Shown: piece after piece, positions 23,947 through 36,005 of the stretch
Layout of the letters: every line of letters begins with the position of its first letter
How positions within the stretch are numbered: the stretch's first letter is position 1
Assembly: GCA_020055645.1 (NCBI GenBank)
Contig: CM034546.1
Span: 15,438,001-15,502,000, forward strand
Source of the DNA: Tomocerus qinae
Lineage: Eukaryota > Arthropoda > Collembola > Entomobryomorpha > Tomoceridae
Length of the DNA stretch: 64,000 bases
Direction of reading: 5' to 3'
Notes under the pieces: model-generated
Seen by the model: the letters and a program-made list of their open reading frames with translations, nothing else
The model's database searches: none
What the model was told of the DNA's origin: nothing
Translations under genes and position numbers: made by a program

Positions 23947-25582
23947 TAGTTATTTTCAGTATCGTTAATGTAAGACCAGTCTAAGTAATGTAAAATACAG
24001 CAGAAAATGAGGTTTTGTAATTTTTATTTTATGATGAATGGAAGTAACATGCTATGATAATTGTGATTTTTATGTTTTTCGAGTTGTGTTATTCTTGTTA
24101 AGTATCTTAAAATTTGTTATGGTTATAGCGCATTACTTAGTCAATTTGGACACTAAAGTTAAAGTGTGTTATGTGGATTTGTAACAAATATAGAGCTAAT
24201 GAATTAAAATACAGCACCAAGCATTATTATAATAGTGATGTGAAAATGACAATATCGACTAGACTTTTGTCCAGTCACATAATATAATATATTACATAAG
24301 AAGAGATATAATAAGGCAAGCGTCCATTAATAAATGTTGTTATAGCAGGAAAGTCATTAAGTCATCACTCATTTTGTATCAAGTAATGTAGGATGTAGCC
24401 CTTACTTAGAAAAAGTAAGGCAATACTTAGTAATATTAAGAAGAGTGATAAAAAGCCTTCATGCACTTTACATTTTTTGTTTATTATGGTATTGGGAATC
24501 AAGAGAGTCGAAACGCAACCAAACAAGTATACATTAAATGGCATCTAGTTAGTTATGCATGGCATCATATCAGACAAGACTTGAGTTGAGGATAGTGTCG
24601 ATGATGTGGTTGTAGTTTTATTACCTTTGGCAGCTGATCTCAGTCCACTCAGTCCAGTAGTGGGAATATATAGCGACCTTCAAGTTTTTCTAACCCTTAT
24701 CTACATTTTTATGAACTGGCTCCAGATCGCAACGGGGAGAGGCGCACAATAATGTGTACGCTGTACGGCAGTAGATACACTATAGTTCATATTCCAAGCA
24801 ACTTAGAGTTTGTTAGTATAAGATTACAATTATACATGTATATATACGAAAATTATAGACATCTGCTTACGCACACTCCAGCAGGAAAATTGCCTTCCAT
24901 AATCGTGAACACCCATGACAAGGTGCAGATAAGTACAAAAATACATAATTATTTTTTGCTTTAAGCAAATATCTGTACCATCTGACTGTCTGGCCTTATA
25001 TTATTTTATAGATATACTCTGCAGTATATATTATTCAATTATGTACCTACTATTTATGATATATACAATTGATAACATTTATATGACAATGTAGGTAAGT
25101 ATGTATGTCTGTTCTTTACAAACAAAGAATATATGAATCTTTCTTCTAACCTTTAGAAACAGTGTCTGTTGAGTGTCCTTCAGAACATTTCCAATTTTTG
25201 CGATGGTAGAACTACCAGTGTTAGCGGTATTACGTAACTTCAAGCAGTAACTTTAGTTTAGCGACAACACCAGGAAGGATTTTTACTGTTTTCAGCTTTT
25301 GAGGTTAGAAATCTGACAACATAATTTATTTACCAATAATACTCCTAATTTTACAAAGGTAATGGCTGCAAATTTAATTCACATCTAGTCAATAATTGTC
25401 TAAAGTTATAAATTGTTGCTATCGTATATTACCATAAATATTTTTATCTATGGTTTAAAATCTGCAAATTAAGGCGGAAATAATTGTGAAACTGTTACTC
25501 GTAAGTTACCAATGTAAAAAATATAATATTTGCTATAAAATGTTTTGATGATGTGTGGGTCTCCCAAAATTAAACTATTAAA
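23947..25582. other. Intergenic between lipocalins A and B
   Basis: AT-rich, no supported gene. A short frame at about 24752 has no recognisable content. Confidence 0.5.
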
Positions 25583-27846
25583 ATGTTCCCAACTAAAGTG
25601 ACTGCTTTTGTGTCACTGTCCAAGTTGACAATAAATGCATTGTGGATAGCCGTGATAGTGGAAAGTATTAGTATTAGCGAAGTAGAAGAAGGACCTTGTA
25701 AAGTTTTCCCTGTGGATCAGAGCTTCGATTTACTTTGGGTAAGTATAGCCTTAAAAATAGTGTATATCGTAAGTTATTTATTTTGTGTACGTATTTATAA
25801 GTTCTTCAATTTCCAGACAGATTTTTTTTAGAGATTATCGGTCTATAATAAGGAAGTAGAAAGAGTTAAGCATTGATTTTTGGTTTAGCAACTGATATCA
25901 TTCTCCAATATTTATTTTTATTATCTTGGAAATACAATAATCTTAAGTATAACTTAGTTATGCAAAGAAATAATTTATAATTTCAAATTTTTAGTTACAA
26001 TGACCCTGCTGATGATTTTTAGATTTCTAAATATGCGGAGTGGTTCTGCCCTTATCGTAGCAAGTTTGATGCCTACATAATGACGGTTTTCCTACTTGGC
26101 CTAGATGAGAAAGATGTGACAGAAGATATGGTGAATAGATCTTGTACGCTTCTCTATGTCGGTGGCGTCGAAGGAGCTTCTTATACAGCCTTCAGAGGGA
26201 CGAGAACTATTTCAGTCGATCCTTATATTGCTGATCACGCCGTTTTTGAATGGACCCAAAAGTCCCAGAATGGAACAGGTGAGGAACAATATTTATTATT
26301 TTGCAACACTAAAATATTTTTGTGCAGTTTAGATAATCAAAATAATTTCATAGCTGGATTTCGAGGCAGAACTTACATCACGTTGACTGATAATGACAAA
26401 TTCTACGTATCTACTTCTTGTTGGGAAGAAGAAAATCAACGAGGCTACAGTGTACACTCCAATGTCAGACATCTTGACCAAGAAACTCGGACTACGATTA
26501 GAAATCATGTTAAATCTCTTGGATTCAATGTGGATAAGTTCTGGCTGGACATGCAGTATGACGACTGTGCTGATTTATCTGAGGTTACAGAATCTGCAAA
26601 AAATAAAACTACCCATCTTGATAAACCATCAAATGTAAAAAATAGTCATACAACCATTTCGAGTCTTGAAGGGGGAACGAGTGATAAACCAAACAATAGT
26701 TTGTTAAATTCTGAAAGCAATAATTTCCAGCCTCATCCTACTCAAAATTATACTACCGATTTTAAAAATACCACAAAAAACGTTCTTCAAAATTCTCAAA
26801 ATGTACCTCAGAATCTCCCAAGCAACTCTCAAAATACTTTTCACAGTCCTCCAAGCAATTTTCCGACTCCCCAAAATAAGTTTCAAAATACACAAGGCAA
26901 TTTTCCAAATACCCAAAATAACTTTCAAAATCCACAAGCCAATTTCCCGAATCCCCAAAATAACTTTCAAAATACACAAGGCAATTTTCCGAATCCCCAA
27001 AATAACTTTCAAAATCCACAAAACAATTTTCCGAATCCTCAAAACAACTTTCAAAATCCACAAGGCAATTTTCCAAATCCTCAAAACAATTTTCAAAATC
27101 CACAAAGAAATTTTCTTAATCCTCAAAATAACTTTCAAAATCCACAAAACAATTTTCTAAATCCTCAAAACAACTTTCAAAATCCACAAAGCAATTTTCC
27201 TAATCCTCAAAATAACTTTCAAAATCCACAAAACAATTTTCCGAATCCTCAAAATAACTTTCAAAATCCACAAAACAATTTTCCAAATCCTAAAAACAAT
27301 TTTCAAAATCCACAAAGCAATTTTCCTAATCCTCAAAATAACTTTCAAAATCCACAAAACAATTTTCCGAATCCTCAAAATAACTTTCAAAATCCACAAG
27401 GTAATTTTCCAAATACCCTAAATAACTTTCAAAGTCCACAAGGCAATTTTCCGAATCCCCAAAATAATTTTCAAAATCCACAAGGAAGTTATCAAAATTA
27501 TCCAAGCGCATTTGAAAGTTTTCCAAACCAAAATTTTCCCAATTATAACCCATCTAATTATCCGCCCAATTTACTTGAAGTGTTAACAAATGTTTTAAAC
27601 AAACAAAATCCTACCCAGCAAACTGTCCAAGCAAATCCTCCTAATCCCAACACTAACAATAAACAAGGCGTTGTTCTTAATGCTCCTGGCGGCAGTCGTC
27701 AAACATCTGCTTCGGAATACTTTTTTGATATATTCCGTACTGTGATAAATTATATCCAAAAGTTATATGGTGATGTGATGAAAAATATGACCAGAGTTGC
27801 TGTTCGTATTATTACTAGGATGGGACTAGGCCCCATTTTGTTGTAA
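25583..27846 (+). CDS. Lipocalin fused to NNFQNPQ heptad repeats (lipocalin B)
   Basis: Three exons: 25583-25738, 26023-26278, 26354-27846, giving 634 residues. The introns lie at the same codons and phases as in A and C. It has a signal peptide, then a lipocalin domain (EGPC, FDLLWISKYAEWFCP, NDKFYVSTSCW, LKSLGFN replaced by VKSLGFN, DDC). Residues about 296-532 are some thirty heptads alternating NNFQNPQ and NNFPNPQ, and the tail (residues 575-634) is nearly the same as in A. The repeat DNA has a 21/42-bp period and no stop in several frames on both strands, which explains the many mirror frames there. Intron 2 (75 bp) is open and in frame, so a retained form would still be translated. Function unknown beyond a secreted lipocalin with a prion-like, Asn/Gln-rich extension. 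Confidence 0.75.
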
Positions 27847-28388
27847 CATTTAAATACTATATGAACACAGTGATATTATGTCATTAATTTTAGTATCTTA
27901 AGTAAGTTTTGTTGTTAAACGTAATTCAATTACAATGCACCAGGATATTTTTAAGCCAGCTAAAATTAAAAAATATTTTAGCAATTTAAGATGTAATACG
28001 TAAGCATATACTTCTGTAAAATAGTAAAAAATATCACCCTTTCACCCGTTAGGCATAGTATATTAATTACTTAATCTTATATGCCAAAAAGTACCTTTTA
28101 ACATTCTTGTCTATCCAGAAAGTAATAAAAATAGCTGTATAGTAATATTGCATTCGTACAAGAAAATCTGCAACTTTATTTTATTCTTCTGAGTTTACAC
28201 AAGCAATTACTGTAGTAGCAGTGAAATCTTTTGGAATTAAAAGCTAAGCACAATTATTATATACCGACTCTACTCTAGTTAGTAGCATAAAAATAAGTAA
28301 GTTTAAACAAACAAATAAATTTTTTTGTTGGGACTTCGGGTGAGACCTCGACAAATACATACATATTTAATGCTGCTTTCCTACCTAC
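27847..28388. other. Intergenic after lipocalin B
   Basis: AT-rich sequence with no gene. The border of the chemoreceptor array lies near its right end. Confidence 0.5.
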
Positions 28389-28480
28389 ATGGCTTTCAAA
28401 GAAATAGAATTTCTTATTGCGTTGCTTTCTTGCTTCTTTAAAGCAGAGCCCGAATTCCTAGACGCAAACGGAACACGGAT
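28389..28480 (+). pseudogene. Second possible receptor first-exon relic
   Basis: A short coding start (MAFKEIEFLIALLSCF...) similar to that at 3085. The bases around it also match (ATGGCTTTCAAAGAA against ATGGTATTCAAAAGA, and CTTGCTTC in both). The frame runs into the tandem repeat that follows. It may be a stub of a deleted receptor gene. Confidence 0.35.
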
Positions 28481-28490
28481 GGGAATATGC

Positions 28491-28640
28491 AGGATCTACT
28501 TTTATTTTCTGTTAATTTTAATAGTCATTACTGATCCACTTATATTTTTTGTTGACTTAAATAGTCATTACTGATCCACCTATATTTTCAGTTGATTTTA
28601 ACAGTCATTATTAATCTACTTTTATTGTCTGTTGATTTTT
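28491..28640. repeat. 43-bp tandem repeat, 3.5 copies
   Basis: Units carrying AGTCATTACTGATCCAC and TTGTTGA or CAGTTGA recur at about 28520, 28560 and 28600, with a partial unit before them. Confidence 0.8.
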
Positions 28641-29443
28641 CGTTCTGTAGTGTAATGTTAGATCGATTGGTGACATACCGACCGACTTGCTCTTGGGCAG
28701 ACAGAGTTTTCAACATATTCAGCCCCAGTCTTGACAAATAATAGTGCTCAAATAACATACCTGGTTGGAAAACTCATATGATACGAATATAATGGAATAT
28801 GACAAGAAAAATATTCGGCACGGTGCAAACACGGAAAAGGTAAATTACTTGGAACTTCTTCTTTGAGAACATTGGTCGTCTCTCGCTATAACTGCAATCC
28901 CCTAAGTATAAAGCAATGTTACTTTACTTCCCTTTACTTTTTTACGAAATACTTCTTGAATAATTAAACACACTCAATACATTTCTATTTATCTGGCGGT
29001 TTTTTGGCTTTTTTAGTTCACTAGTTGCTTTTACGTGTAGGACAAAGAAGGACCTTTTTCAGCTTTTACTTTTTTGTCCATTGTATAAAAGTTAAAAGTT
29101 ATAAAAGAGTTTTAAATTTAAGTTTTACTTTTTACCTTTTTTGATGTAGGCTTGTGCCTCTTTTCCTTCCACTTGAGAAAATGGTAAACTTGACTGGTTT
29201 TAATATCCTGGTCCTGGCTAGCTAGAAAGTAGGTCTTTCCAACTTTTTTTACAACAAAGGAGTATTTTTTGTTCCCTGTTTCTAAGTCTCTAGTGTTGCT
29301 TCGTTTGGTATAAAATAACTGGTATTGTGGTATTCCTATTATTCATACTTAGTTTTCACAAGCATTCTGTATGGACGACTGGCCTCTATTATAATATACT
29401 ATATTCTGTATACATCGTCTGAGAAATATTTTCCGAGAGAAAA
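28640..29443 (+). repeat. 5' flank module of receptor GR2
   Basis: Collinear with 37745-38640 and 32310-32700: GACATACCGACCGACTTG, AACATATT, a GTGCAAACACGGAA block, CTTTACTT with TTTACGAAATACTTCTT, then TTAGTTTTCACAAGCATTCTG and GAGAAATATTTTC just before the start codon at 29444. Being conserved between receptor copies, the last 120 bp before the ATG are the best candidate promoter. A MITE at 29043-29278 interrupts it. Confidence 0.65.
29043..29278. mobile_element. hAT-type MITE, decayed copy
   Basis: Same family as the element at 53389-53604: GACCTTTTT near the left end, CCTTTTTTGA-GT in the middle, and TTTTTTGTT before the right end CCCTG. It is absent from the equivalent place in the other receptor flanks. 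The target duplication is no longer clear. Confidence 0.55.
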
Positions 29444-30723
29444 ATGAGTTCTAGTTGGCAAGAATACTATTTCAATAGTTTAAGTTTTTTTAAAAAAATA
29501 TACATGGATAAACTGTGTTCATGTCCAATCTACTGGTCACCAGATAGCAATAAGTTTTTAGTTTTTGATAAAAAAAGATTGTCCGTGTGGTTCGTCTGTT
29601 ATGTTACATCTTTCTTATTTAATGCATTCACTGTTGGAACTCTACTAATACAAATATACTTGCCTACATTTTCAGCCGAGCAAATAATCTTTCATGTAGC
29701 AACGATTTTAGTTTTTTCCTTGTCCTCGGTTTTCAATTTATTTTTTTACTTTTGTCGTAAACCTTTGTGTTGCATACTAAACAAAATGATAACGCTAGAT
29801 AAGACATTGACTGGTAAGTGATTATATAATATGAAAATTGCACCATTAAGAAAGTGTTTTAAATATTTACATTTTCTATAAAATATTTGTTTGCAGAAAT
29901 ATATCGGCATCCATCGGAAACTTGGAGTTTCCAGGAATTCAAAGTCCTTGTAATTATTTCAAAGCTATTTATGGTAATGTCAACTGGAGCAGCAATAATT
30001 GCGCCTGTAGCATTTCTATCTATTGATTTCAGTCCATGGGTGTATTTATTAACAGTGTTGCACATAGACTTTGTAATAGTAAGATTGGTATGGCTGCCAC
30101 TACTGTCACTAACGAATTTGCACGTGTTGTTTCCGCTTCTTTTATTGATAGTCTTGGCAATAACTTATGCCACCATGTTATTATTTTGGCTTAAACTCAT
30201 TACAAACACCAAAGAGCAAAAACGGAACACCGTTAGTTACTTCGCCACAAGATCATACTTCACCCGCAGACCTTTAGCTAGTATGCGAGTTTACAATGCT
30301 TTCAGCGTCTTTAGTTTAGATGCAAATTATTTTCTTATCGCTCGATTTTCACCTTTATTGCTTTTTTCCGCAGGTTTATTAAGTATTTTAAACAATTTTG
30401 GATGTATAAAACTATATAAAATAATGCCACTACGTGCATATGCCCTTCTACCATTGATAAGCACTGCACTATTTATTATCGAAGCTACTGCAGTTCCTAT
30501 GGTTGGTTTAGTTCACACGAAATCACTTAATTTTATCCACGGGTACAAGAGAAACGGAAATCCAATATTTCGAAGAATGTTAAGAAGTTGTAGGCCAATG
30601 AAATTTGACGTTGGTCCATTTTTTTATGTGCAAAAATCCACAACGTTTTCATTTTTGGAAGTTGTAGTAATACACACAATGAATATGGTACTTTCTGTCA
30701 ATATAAATAAAATATTTAGATAG
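29444..30723 (+). CDS. Gustatory-receptor-like 7TM chemoreceptor (GR2)
   Basis: Exons 29444-29813 and 29897-30723, joined at ACTG|GTAAGT and TTTGCAG|AA in phase 1, give 398 residues. Membrane-length segments include SVWFVCYVTSFLFNAF, VLVIISKLFMV with AAIIAPVAFL, LFPLLLLIVLAITYAT, LLLFSAGLLSI and PLISTALFIIEATAV. The C-terminal block FRRMLRSCRPMKFDVGPF matches the RRMARSMKP block of GR1. It is the first intact member of a local tandem array with GR3 and GR4, to which it is very close. The start is chosen because ATG follows the conserved flank and aligns with GR4. Ligand unknown, and GR-superfamily membership is inferred from topology and gene structure. Confidence 0.68.
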
Positions 30724-31770
30724 ACAATTAAAGTACTATTCTATAATATAAGGTTAGATTGGTAAATATGTTTGTTGTCAATGTATTACCTCTGCAAATC
30801 GATACTGTAAAATTATTTAAAGAATGTCGCATTGGATGGGCGCTATTATTATATAAATAATGTCAACGTAATATGTATTTTTATATACATAGGCTTTTTT
30901 TGTTTTGTTCTTGGTGCATTAGATTATGATGTCAGTTTTTGATGTCATGCATGGCTGAAAAGTTTACAATGTCCGTCTAAATTATAGCTTATCAAAATAG
31001 CATACGTAATTTAAAATATATTTGCTGTGCCATTGTTGACTCTGTGCAAAGCAACTAAAAAGTTAGTTAGTTTACTATTAGTACACAAATATGTTAACAC
31101 AATTTTCTTGCGTTATACCATGTGTGTTGATTTTTGTTCTAAAAGAAATGCTTTGATTGAATTATTTTTTTTCTATTAATGGGAAATATTGAAATATTTT
31201 TGCTACAATATATCGAGTTCATAGCAAAGTCTATTGTAAAAGTTAATAGTTAATAGTCTTGACAAAGTCTGGCGTTAAATAAATATGTTGTAATCTTGTG
31301 TGCATCTCAGAGTAAGGTACCAGAATGTATGAACTGGATCTCGACCCCAAATGTACTAGACTCAATCCCGAGAATGTATGATTTATAATACATGAAATGG
31401 CAAAAACATATTTTTAGGTTTTATATTACTGCGTTCGTAAATTTCTTTATGTAACACAAACGATAAAATGTGTATTTTTAATACCACTATATATTAGATA
31501 AATGTACCTTCCTATGTATCTATGTATTTAACTATGTGTGGTAGGGTAAAAAGCGGGAACAAATAAATGGTTGCAAGTTTGAAACAAATAAATATTTGTA
31601 TATTCAACACGCATAATTATTGAAAACCTTCCGAAATTTAGTCATGCATTCTGGGAGCTACCAGCTATATATTATAAAATATGTTTGTAATAGTTTCCAA
31701 AACCTAAATAAAACGTAGTCGCATCGTATATGATGTTCTTAATGGAGGCAAAAATAGGTTATAGGAAGTT
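30724..31770 (+). repeat. 3' flank module of GR2
   Basis: Matches the sequence after GR4 (39892-40770). Shared strings include TACCTCTGCAAATCGATACT and AATGTCGCATTGGATGG, then CCAAATGTACTA-ACT and GCAAAAACATA or GCAAAAATACA. The last 230 bp also match 716-965. AATAAATATG near 31278 may serve for polyadenylation. Confidence 0.65.
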
Positions 31771-31789
31771 CAATATCTCTACAATGTAG

Positions 31790-32870
31790 AGATACTTGGT
31801 ATAGGATACGGTACACTTACATGTGTAGAGTCTACACAAGCAAATACCCTATTTAGGCAGTGAGAGTGAGACAACATCGGGTTTTCACTTTGACAGACTA
31901 GGATACCAGAGTGTGATTTCATAGTTCAACTTGAGACGACGGCTTGCGAGGCTCTGAGAGGCCGTTAAATTCATTTATAGTTATCCTAATACAAAAAGAA
32001 GTAATTTTGATGAGGAAAAGCGCATTAGGATGTGTTTCACTTGCAATTGTAACTTATGTATTATGTATGGGACAATGATCAAGGGTCAGAACAAACACAC
32101 ATAATTTTAGTAAACCATAAAAAGGATGAAGTAAAGTCATAAAACTCTTAATAAAAACATTGACATTGAAAGTCGTCATCAATTTAACGTAAAAGCGCTC
32201 TCCATCATGGTAGTAAATTGTTAGTTATGTTTGTGATACAGGCAAGGTCTATAGTAGCTCATGTCCTAATCCTGATATTTCATTTGAAGGTAAGGCTTGC
32301 TTTGCTTTGCTTACCAGAGTGTTGGATCGATGACTTGACCTCGAGTAGACTAAGTTTGCTAAATATTTAGACTGTTGTTTTGACAAATCTTAGTGTTGCA
32401 AATAAGTTATCTAGTCTAGGTGGAAAACTCCAAGAAATAGTCGGCCCGGTGCAAACACGGAATAGGTATTTTACTTGGTACTTCGACTTCCGGCTAGGAG
32501 AATAGTTGTATTTATTTCTCTCCTTACAACTAAAGCCGTCTAAGTATGAAGCAATGTTGCTTTGCTTTACCTTACCTTTCTACAAAATACTTCTTAAATA
32601 ATTGAATACACTTAAAAGATTGCTTTTCAATTTTGCGGTGCTTGGCTTCCTCAAACCTGTTGGTGGAGTTTGTAAGTCTCTGGAATTGCACCTTTTCGTA
32701 TACAACAACAGATACTTTTATTGGTCAAGTGAAAGCCTAGTAGCATATGTCCTAATGTGTTCCATTGGAAAACTAAGGTTTAGCTATGTTTGATATGCTG
32801 GACTGTTGGCATCGGCCCCGACTAAGTTTGACACATATTCCCTGTCTTGTTGACTCTTGACAAATCCTAG
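31790..32870 (+). repeat. Orphan receptor 5'-flank module
   Basis: Aligns with 37260-38210 (GTGAGA block, AAGCGCATTA, TAGCTCATGTCC, GGTCGGCCC or GGTCTGTTG, AACTAAAGCC). It continues directly into a second flank copy instead of a gene, so at least one receptor gene was lost between two modules, or flanks were duplicated alone. Confidence 0.6.
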
Positions 32871-32904
32871 CATTTCAAGTAACCTGCTAAGCAGATAAGC
32901 AGAT

Positions 32905-33480
32905 AAGCAAATTTACCACTTTTTAGGCTTTTTTACCATGAAAGTGGTAAAAATGCACTTAATGGTGAAATGCATTTAATAGTAAAAATGGTAAATAGCG
33001 AGTGATTAGACATATTAGTACAGAAACGAAAGATTTACAAAATATAAGTTTTAAAGTTTCATTTTAACATTTCCAATTAGCCCCTAAAATAATCATCAAA
33101 TTAATCTTATTTACTTGATTGTTCAATGTAAATTATAAAAACACCAAGATTGCATTGGTATGGCCAAATTAAAATGGATATGAAGGCCATTTAACTGCAA
33201 TTTATTTCTCAATTGACAAATAAGGCCTATTAATGCCTACATTGGTCGATTGCAACTTTGATTGGTGAAAACTTATTAATTTGTAACAACAATCATCAGC
33301 TGCTAAGCTATTTTATACTTTAGCACCGAATTTTATTCAAAATCTAAACACGAAATTTAAACGAAACAATTTTAACCATTTTTACGACTTACCACTACTT
33401 TTTAGGTGGTGATATTTAATGTTAAATACCATTAAAAATCACTTACCACTCTTAAGTGGTAAATGGTATTTTGTACTTTC
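32905..33480. mobile_element. Unresolved foldback-like insertion
   Basis: Both ends carry inverted TTTACCACTT / AAGTGGTAAA modules, themselves repeated inside. The segment is missing from the matching place in other flank copies, so it is an insertion of about 0.6 kb. I could not define exact ends or a target duplication. Confidence 0.45.
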
Positions 33481-33634
33481 CTACTAACATGGAAAAGTTT
33501 AGGAATATTCGGCTAGGGAAAGTATGGAATATGTAAACTACATAACGCTGGGTCTTCCGACGGCTTGTCTGTAGACTCGCCATACATTTGTAGCCGAGTA
33601 AATATATATACGGCAATGTTAACAACGAAATACT

Positions 33635-34110
33635 TGTTGCTGCGGCTTAGAGTAAAACGGTAGATGTTAGTAACTTAGTGTAAGTAAGCAATAGTATGCC
33701 ATCTACCACTGTAATTTGAATTAATTATTTTCCTGTATGATCCTGTAATGTGTGCGTTGAATGGAGTGCCTTGTGTTTTGTGCGTGAAAGAATAATCTAG
33801 TAGCTATTCAGCATTGTGAGCGAGTGGAAGTGTGCGTCTGTCCTTTAAGCAAAATTAATTTTTGATTTTAATAAAATCTTCCACTTGTAAAGTATAATCC
33901 CTTCGTTTTAACTTCAGTTTTTTAATCTCTCGCGAGAAAGTAAAAACATTATAGGCACTAGCTAGTCAGTAAATCAGTTAGGCCATTTTAGTAAAGTTAG
34001 AACGGAGAACGGGGGTTAGTCAGTCATCGGTCGGGCGTCAGTTCACCACTATCATCCCAAAAGTACGAAGAAGACAGTTTGCATTCAGTTGGCCAATCTC
34101 GGTCAGTACA
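33635..34110. mobile_element. Solo LTR, 476 bp
   Basis: Begins TGTTGCTGCGG and ends GGTCAGTACA (TGT...ACA), with a 5-bp target duplication ATACT on both sides (33630-33634 and 34111-34115). It lies inside a receptor flank module, whose sequence (GAAATACTT then TAATTAAGC) is continuous across it in the GR4 copy. No internal retrotransposon sequence remains, so this is a recombined LTR retrotransposon (Gypsy or BEL/Pao by duplication length). Confidence 0.8.
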
Positions 34111-34169
34111 ATACTTACTAATTAAGCACACTTAAAATATTGCTTTTTATTTTGCAATGCTTGGGTTTC

Positions 34170-35358
34170 TGGTCGGTCACCAGAATCGAAAAGATTTAAT
34201 TTAGTTTTGAATAAAACAAGATTGTTAGTGTGGACTGTTGGTTGTGTTATATCTTTCTTATTAAATATATTCATTGCTGGGACTCTACTAATACAAATAT
34301 ACTTACCCACATTTTCAGCAGAACAAATCATCCTTCATATAATAGCGACTTTGGTTATTTCCTTGTCTTCAATTTTTAATTTATTTTTTTACTTTTATCG
34401 TAAACATTTTATTTCGTTATTAAACCAAAAAATAACACTAGATAAAATATTGACTGGTAAGTGATTATGGCGTGAAAATATATTCACCATTATTAAAGTA
34501 TTTTAAATATTTAAATTTAAAAACAATTTATTTGCAGAAACGTATCGACATCCGTCGGAAACTTGGAGTTTCTCAGAATTCAAAATCCTTGTAATTATTT
34601 CAAAGCTATTTGTGGCAATTTCAACTGGAGCAGCAATAATTGGGGCAGTAACAATGTTATCTATCGATTTCAGTCCAATTGTATATTTATTAAAAGTATT
34701 GCACATAGATTTTGTAATAGTGAGATTAGTATTAATGCCACTACTAGCATTTCTTTTTTTGCAACTGCTTTCTCCGCTTATTATGATGATGGTAATAACG
34801 ATAGCTTATGCCACCATGTTATTATTTTGGCTTAACCTCATCACCAACGAGCAAAAACGGAACACCGTTAGTTACTTAGCTACAAGATCATACTTCAACC
34901 GTAGACCTTTAGGTAGTATGCGAGTTTACAATGCTTTAAGCGTCCTTACCTTAGATGTAAATTATTTTTTAATATGTCGTTTTTCACCCTTATTGCTTTT
35001 TTCCGCCATGTTATTAAGTATTTTATGTAATTTTGGGTGCGTAAAACTATATAGAATAATGCCATTACGTGCTTATGCCCTTCTACCATTGATGAGCATA
35101 GGACTATTTATTGTTGAAGCTACTATACTTCCAATGGTTGCTTTAGTCCATACGAAATCACTAAACTTTATTCAAGGCTGCAAGAGAGACGGAAGTCCAA
35201 CATTTCGAAGAATGTTAGGAAGTTGTAGACCAATGAAATATGACGTTGGTCCATTTTTCTTTGTGCAAAAATCTACAACGTTTTCATTTTTGGAAATTGT
35301 AGCAATGCACACAATGAATATGATACTTTCCATCAATGTAAATAAAATATTTAATTAG
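34170..35358 (+). pseudogene. GR-like receptor lacking its start (GR3)
   Basis: Close paralogue of GR2 and GR4. Exon 1 remnant about 34170-34456, intron 34457-34537 with good GTAAGT and TTTGCAG sites, exon 2 34538-35358 intact to the stop, including FRRMLGSCRPMKYDVGPF. In GR4 about 270 bp lie between CTTGGCTTTCT of the flank and CTGGTCACCAG of exon 1. Here those two points are fused, which removes the end of the promoter, the start codon and about 35 codons. No in-frame ATG remains in exon 1 (the first usable codons there are TTG). The rest of the frame is undamaged, so the deletion is recent or another start is used. Confidence 0.7.
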
Positions 35359-36005
35359 ATAGTGAATATGTTGTGCTTAGGTTTAGGTTTGAAAACATGT
35401 TTGTCTTTTTGACGTACTAAAATCGATTTAATGAGTATGAGTCGATGACGGAAAAAATTGCGGACAGATAAATTTGAAAGTCGAGTTTACTAATTGAAAT
35501 AAAAAAATACCTGTCTTGGATTTAGTTTTCCAAAAATACACTTTTGGAAAATGTAATTAAATTATTCAGCTTTGTGACAAATGTCTGATATATCTGTATA
35601 GATTACAACATACATCAAAATTGTTTCCTACTAAAATACTAAACTGTTTTAGTATACATTATCTTTGTTATAAGCTATACTATTTTAGGAGTAAATCAAT
35701 GCAAATACATTTAATTTTTTCTTGCGTTGTACAATGTGTGTTGATTAATGTTTTGAAGTAGATTATTTTTGTTTCTGTTAAAGGATAGTTTTTCAATCTT
35801 TTATAAACCGTGTTTTCTAAAAAAAATGTCTGTTTTGTAAGTCCTGGAAATGTCTATAATAGTCTGGCCTAAAATATGTTACCCAAATGAACTGGACTAA
35901 ACCCAATCCTAACGACGTATGATTTATAGTATAAGCATATTTAGTATAGTAGTTAAATATAATAGCATATATAGTATAAGTATATTTTACACTCCCTTCA
36001 CTTAA
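35359..36005 (+). repeat. 3' flank module of GR3
   Basis: Diverged match to the flanks after GR2 and GR4 (TCTGGCCTAAAA, CCCAAATGAACTGGACTAAACCCAAT in shorter shared blocks, GTATGATTTATA). It is cut short by the LINE fragment that follows. Confidence 0.5.

Noticed and set aside
23303-27553. Many open frames on both strands across the lipocalin repeat exons
   Set aside because: The 21/42-bp coding minisatellites are free of stops in several frames. Splicing, the signal peptide and the conserved tail all support only the frames given for A and B.
34207-34464. GR3 as an intact gene starting at TTG 34207
   Set aside because: Alignment with GR2 and GR4 shows that the true start and about 35 codons are deleted. 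No ATG is available in exon 1.
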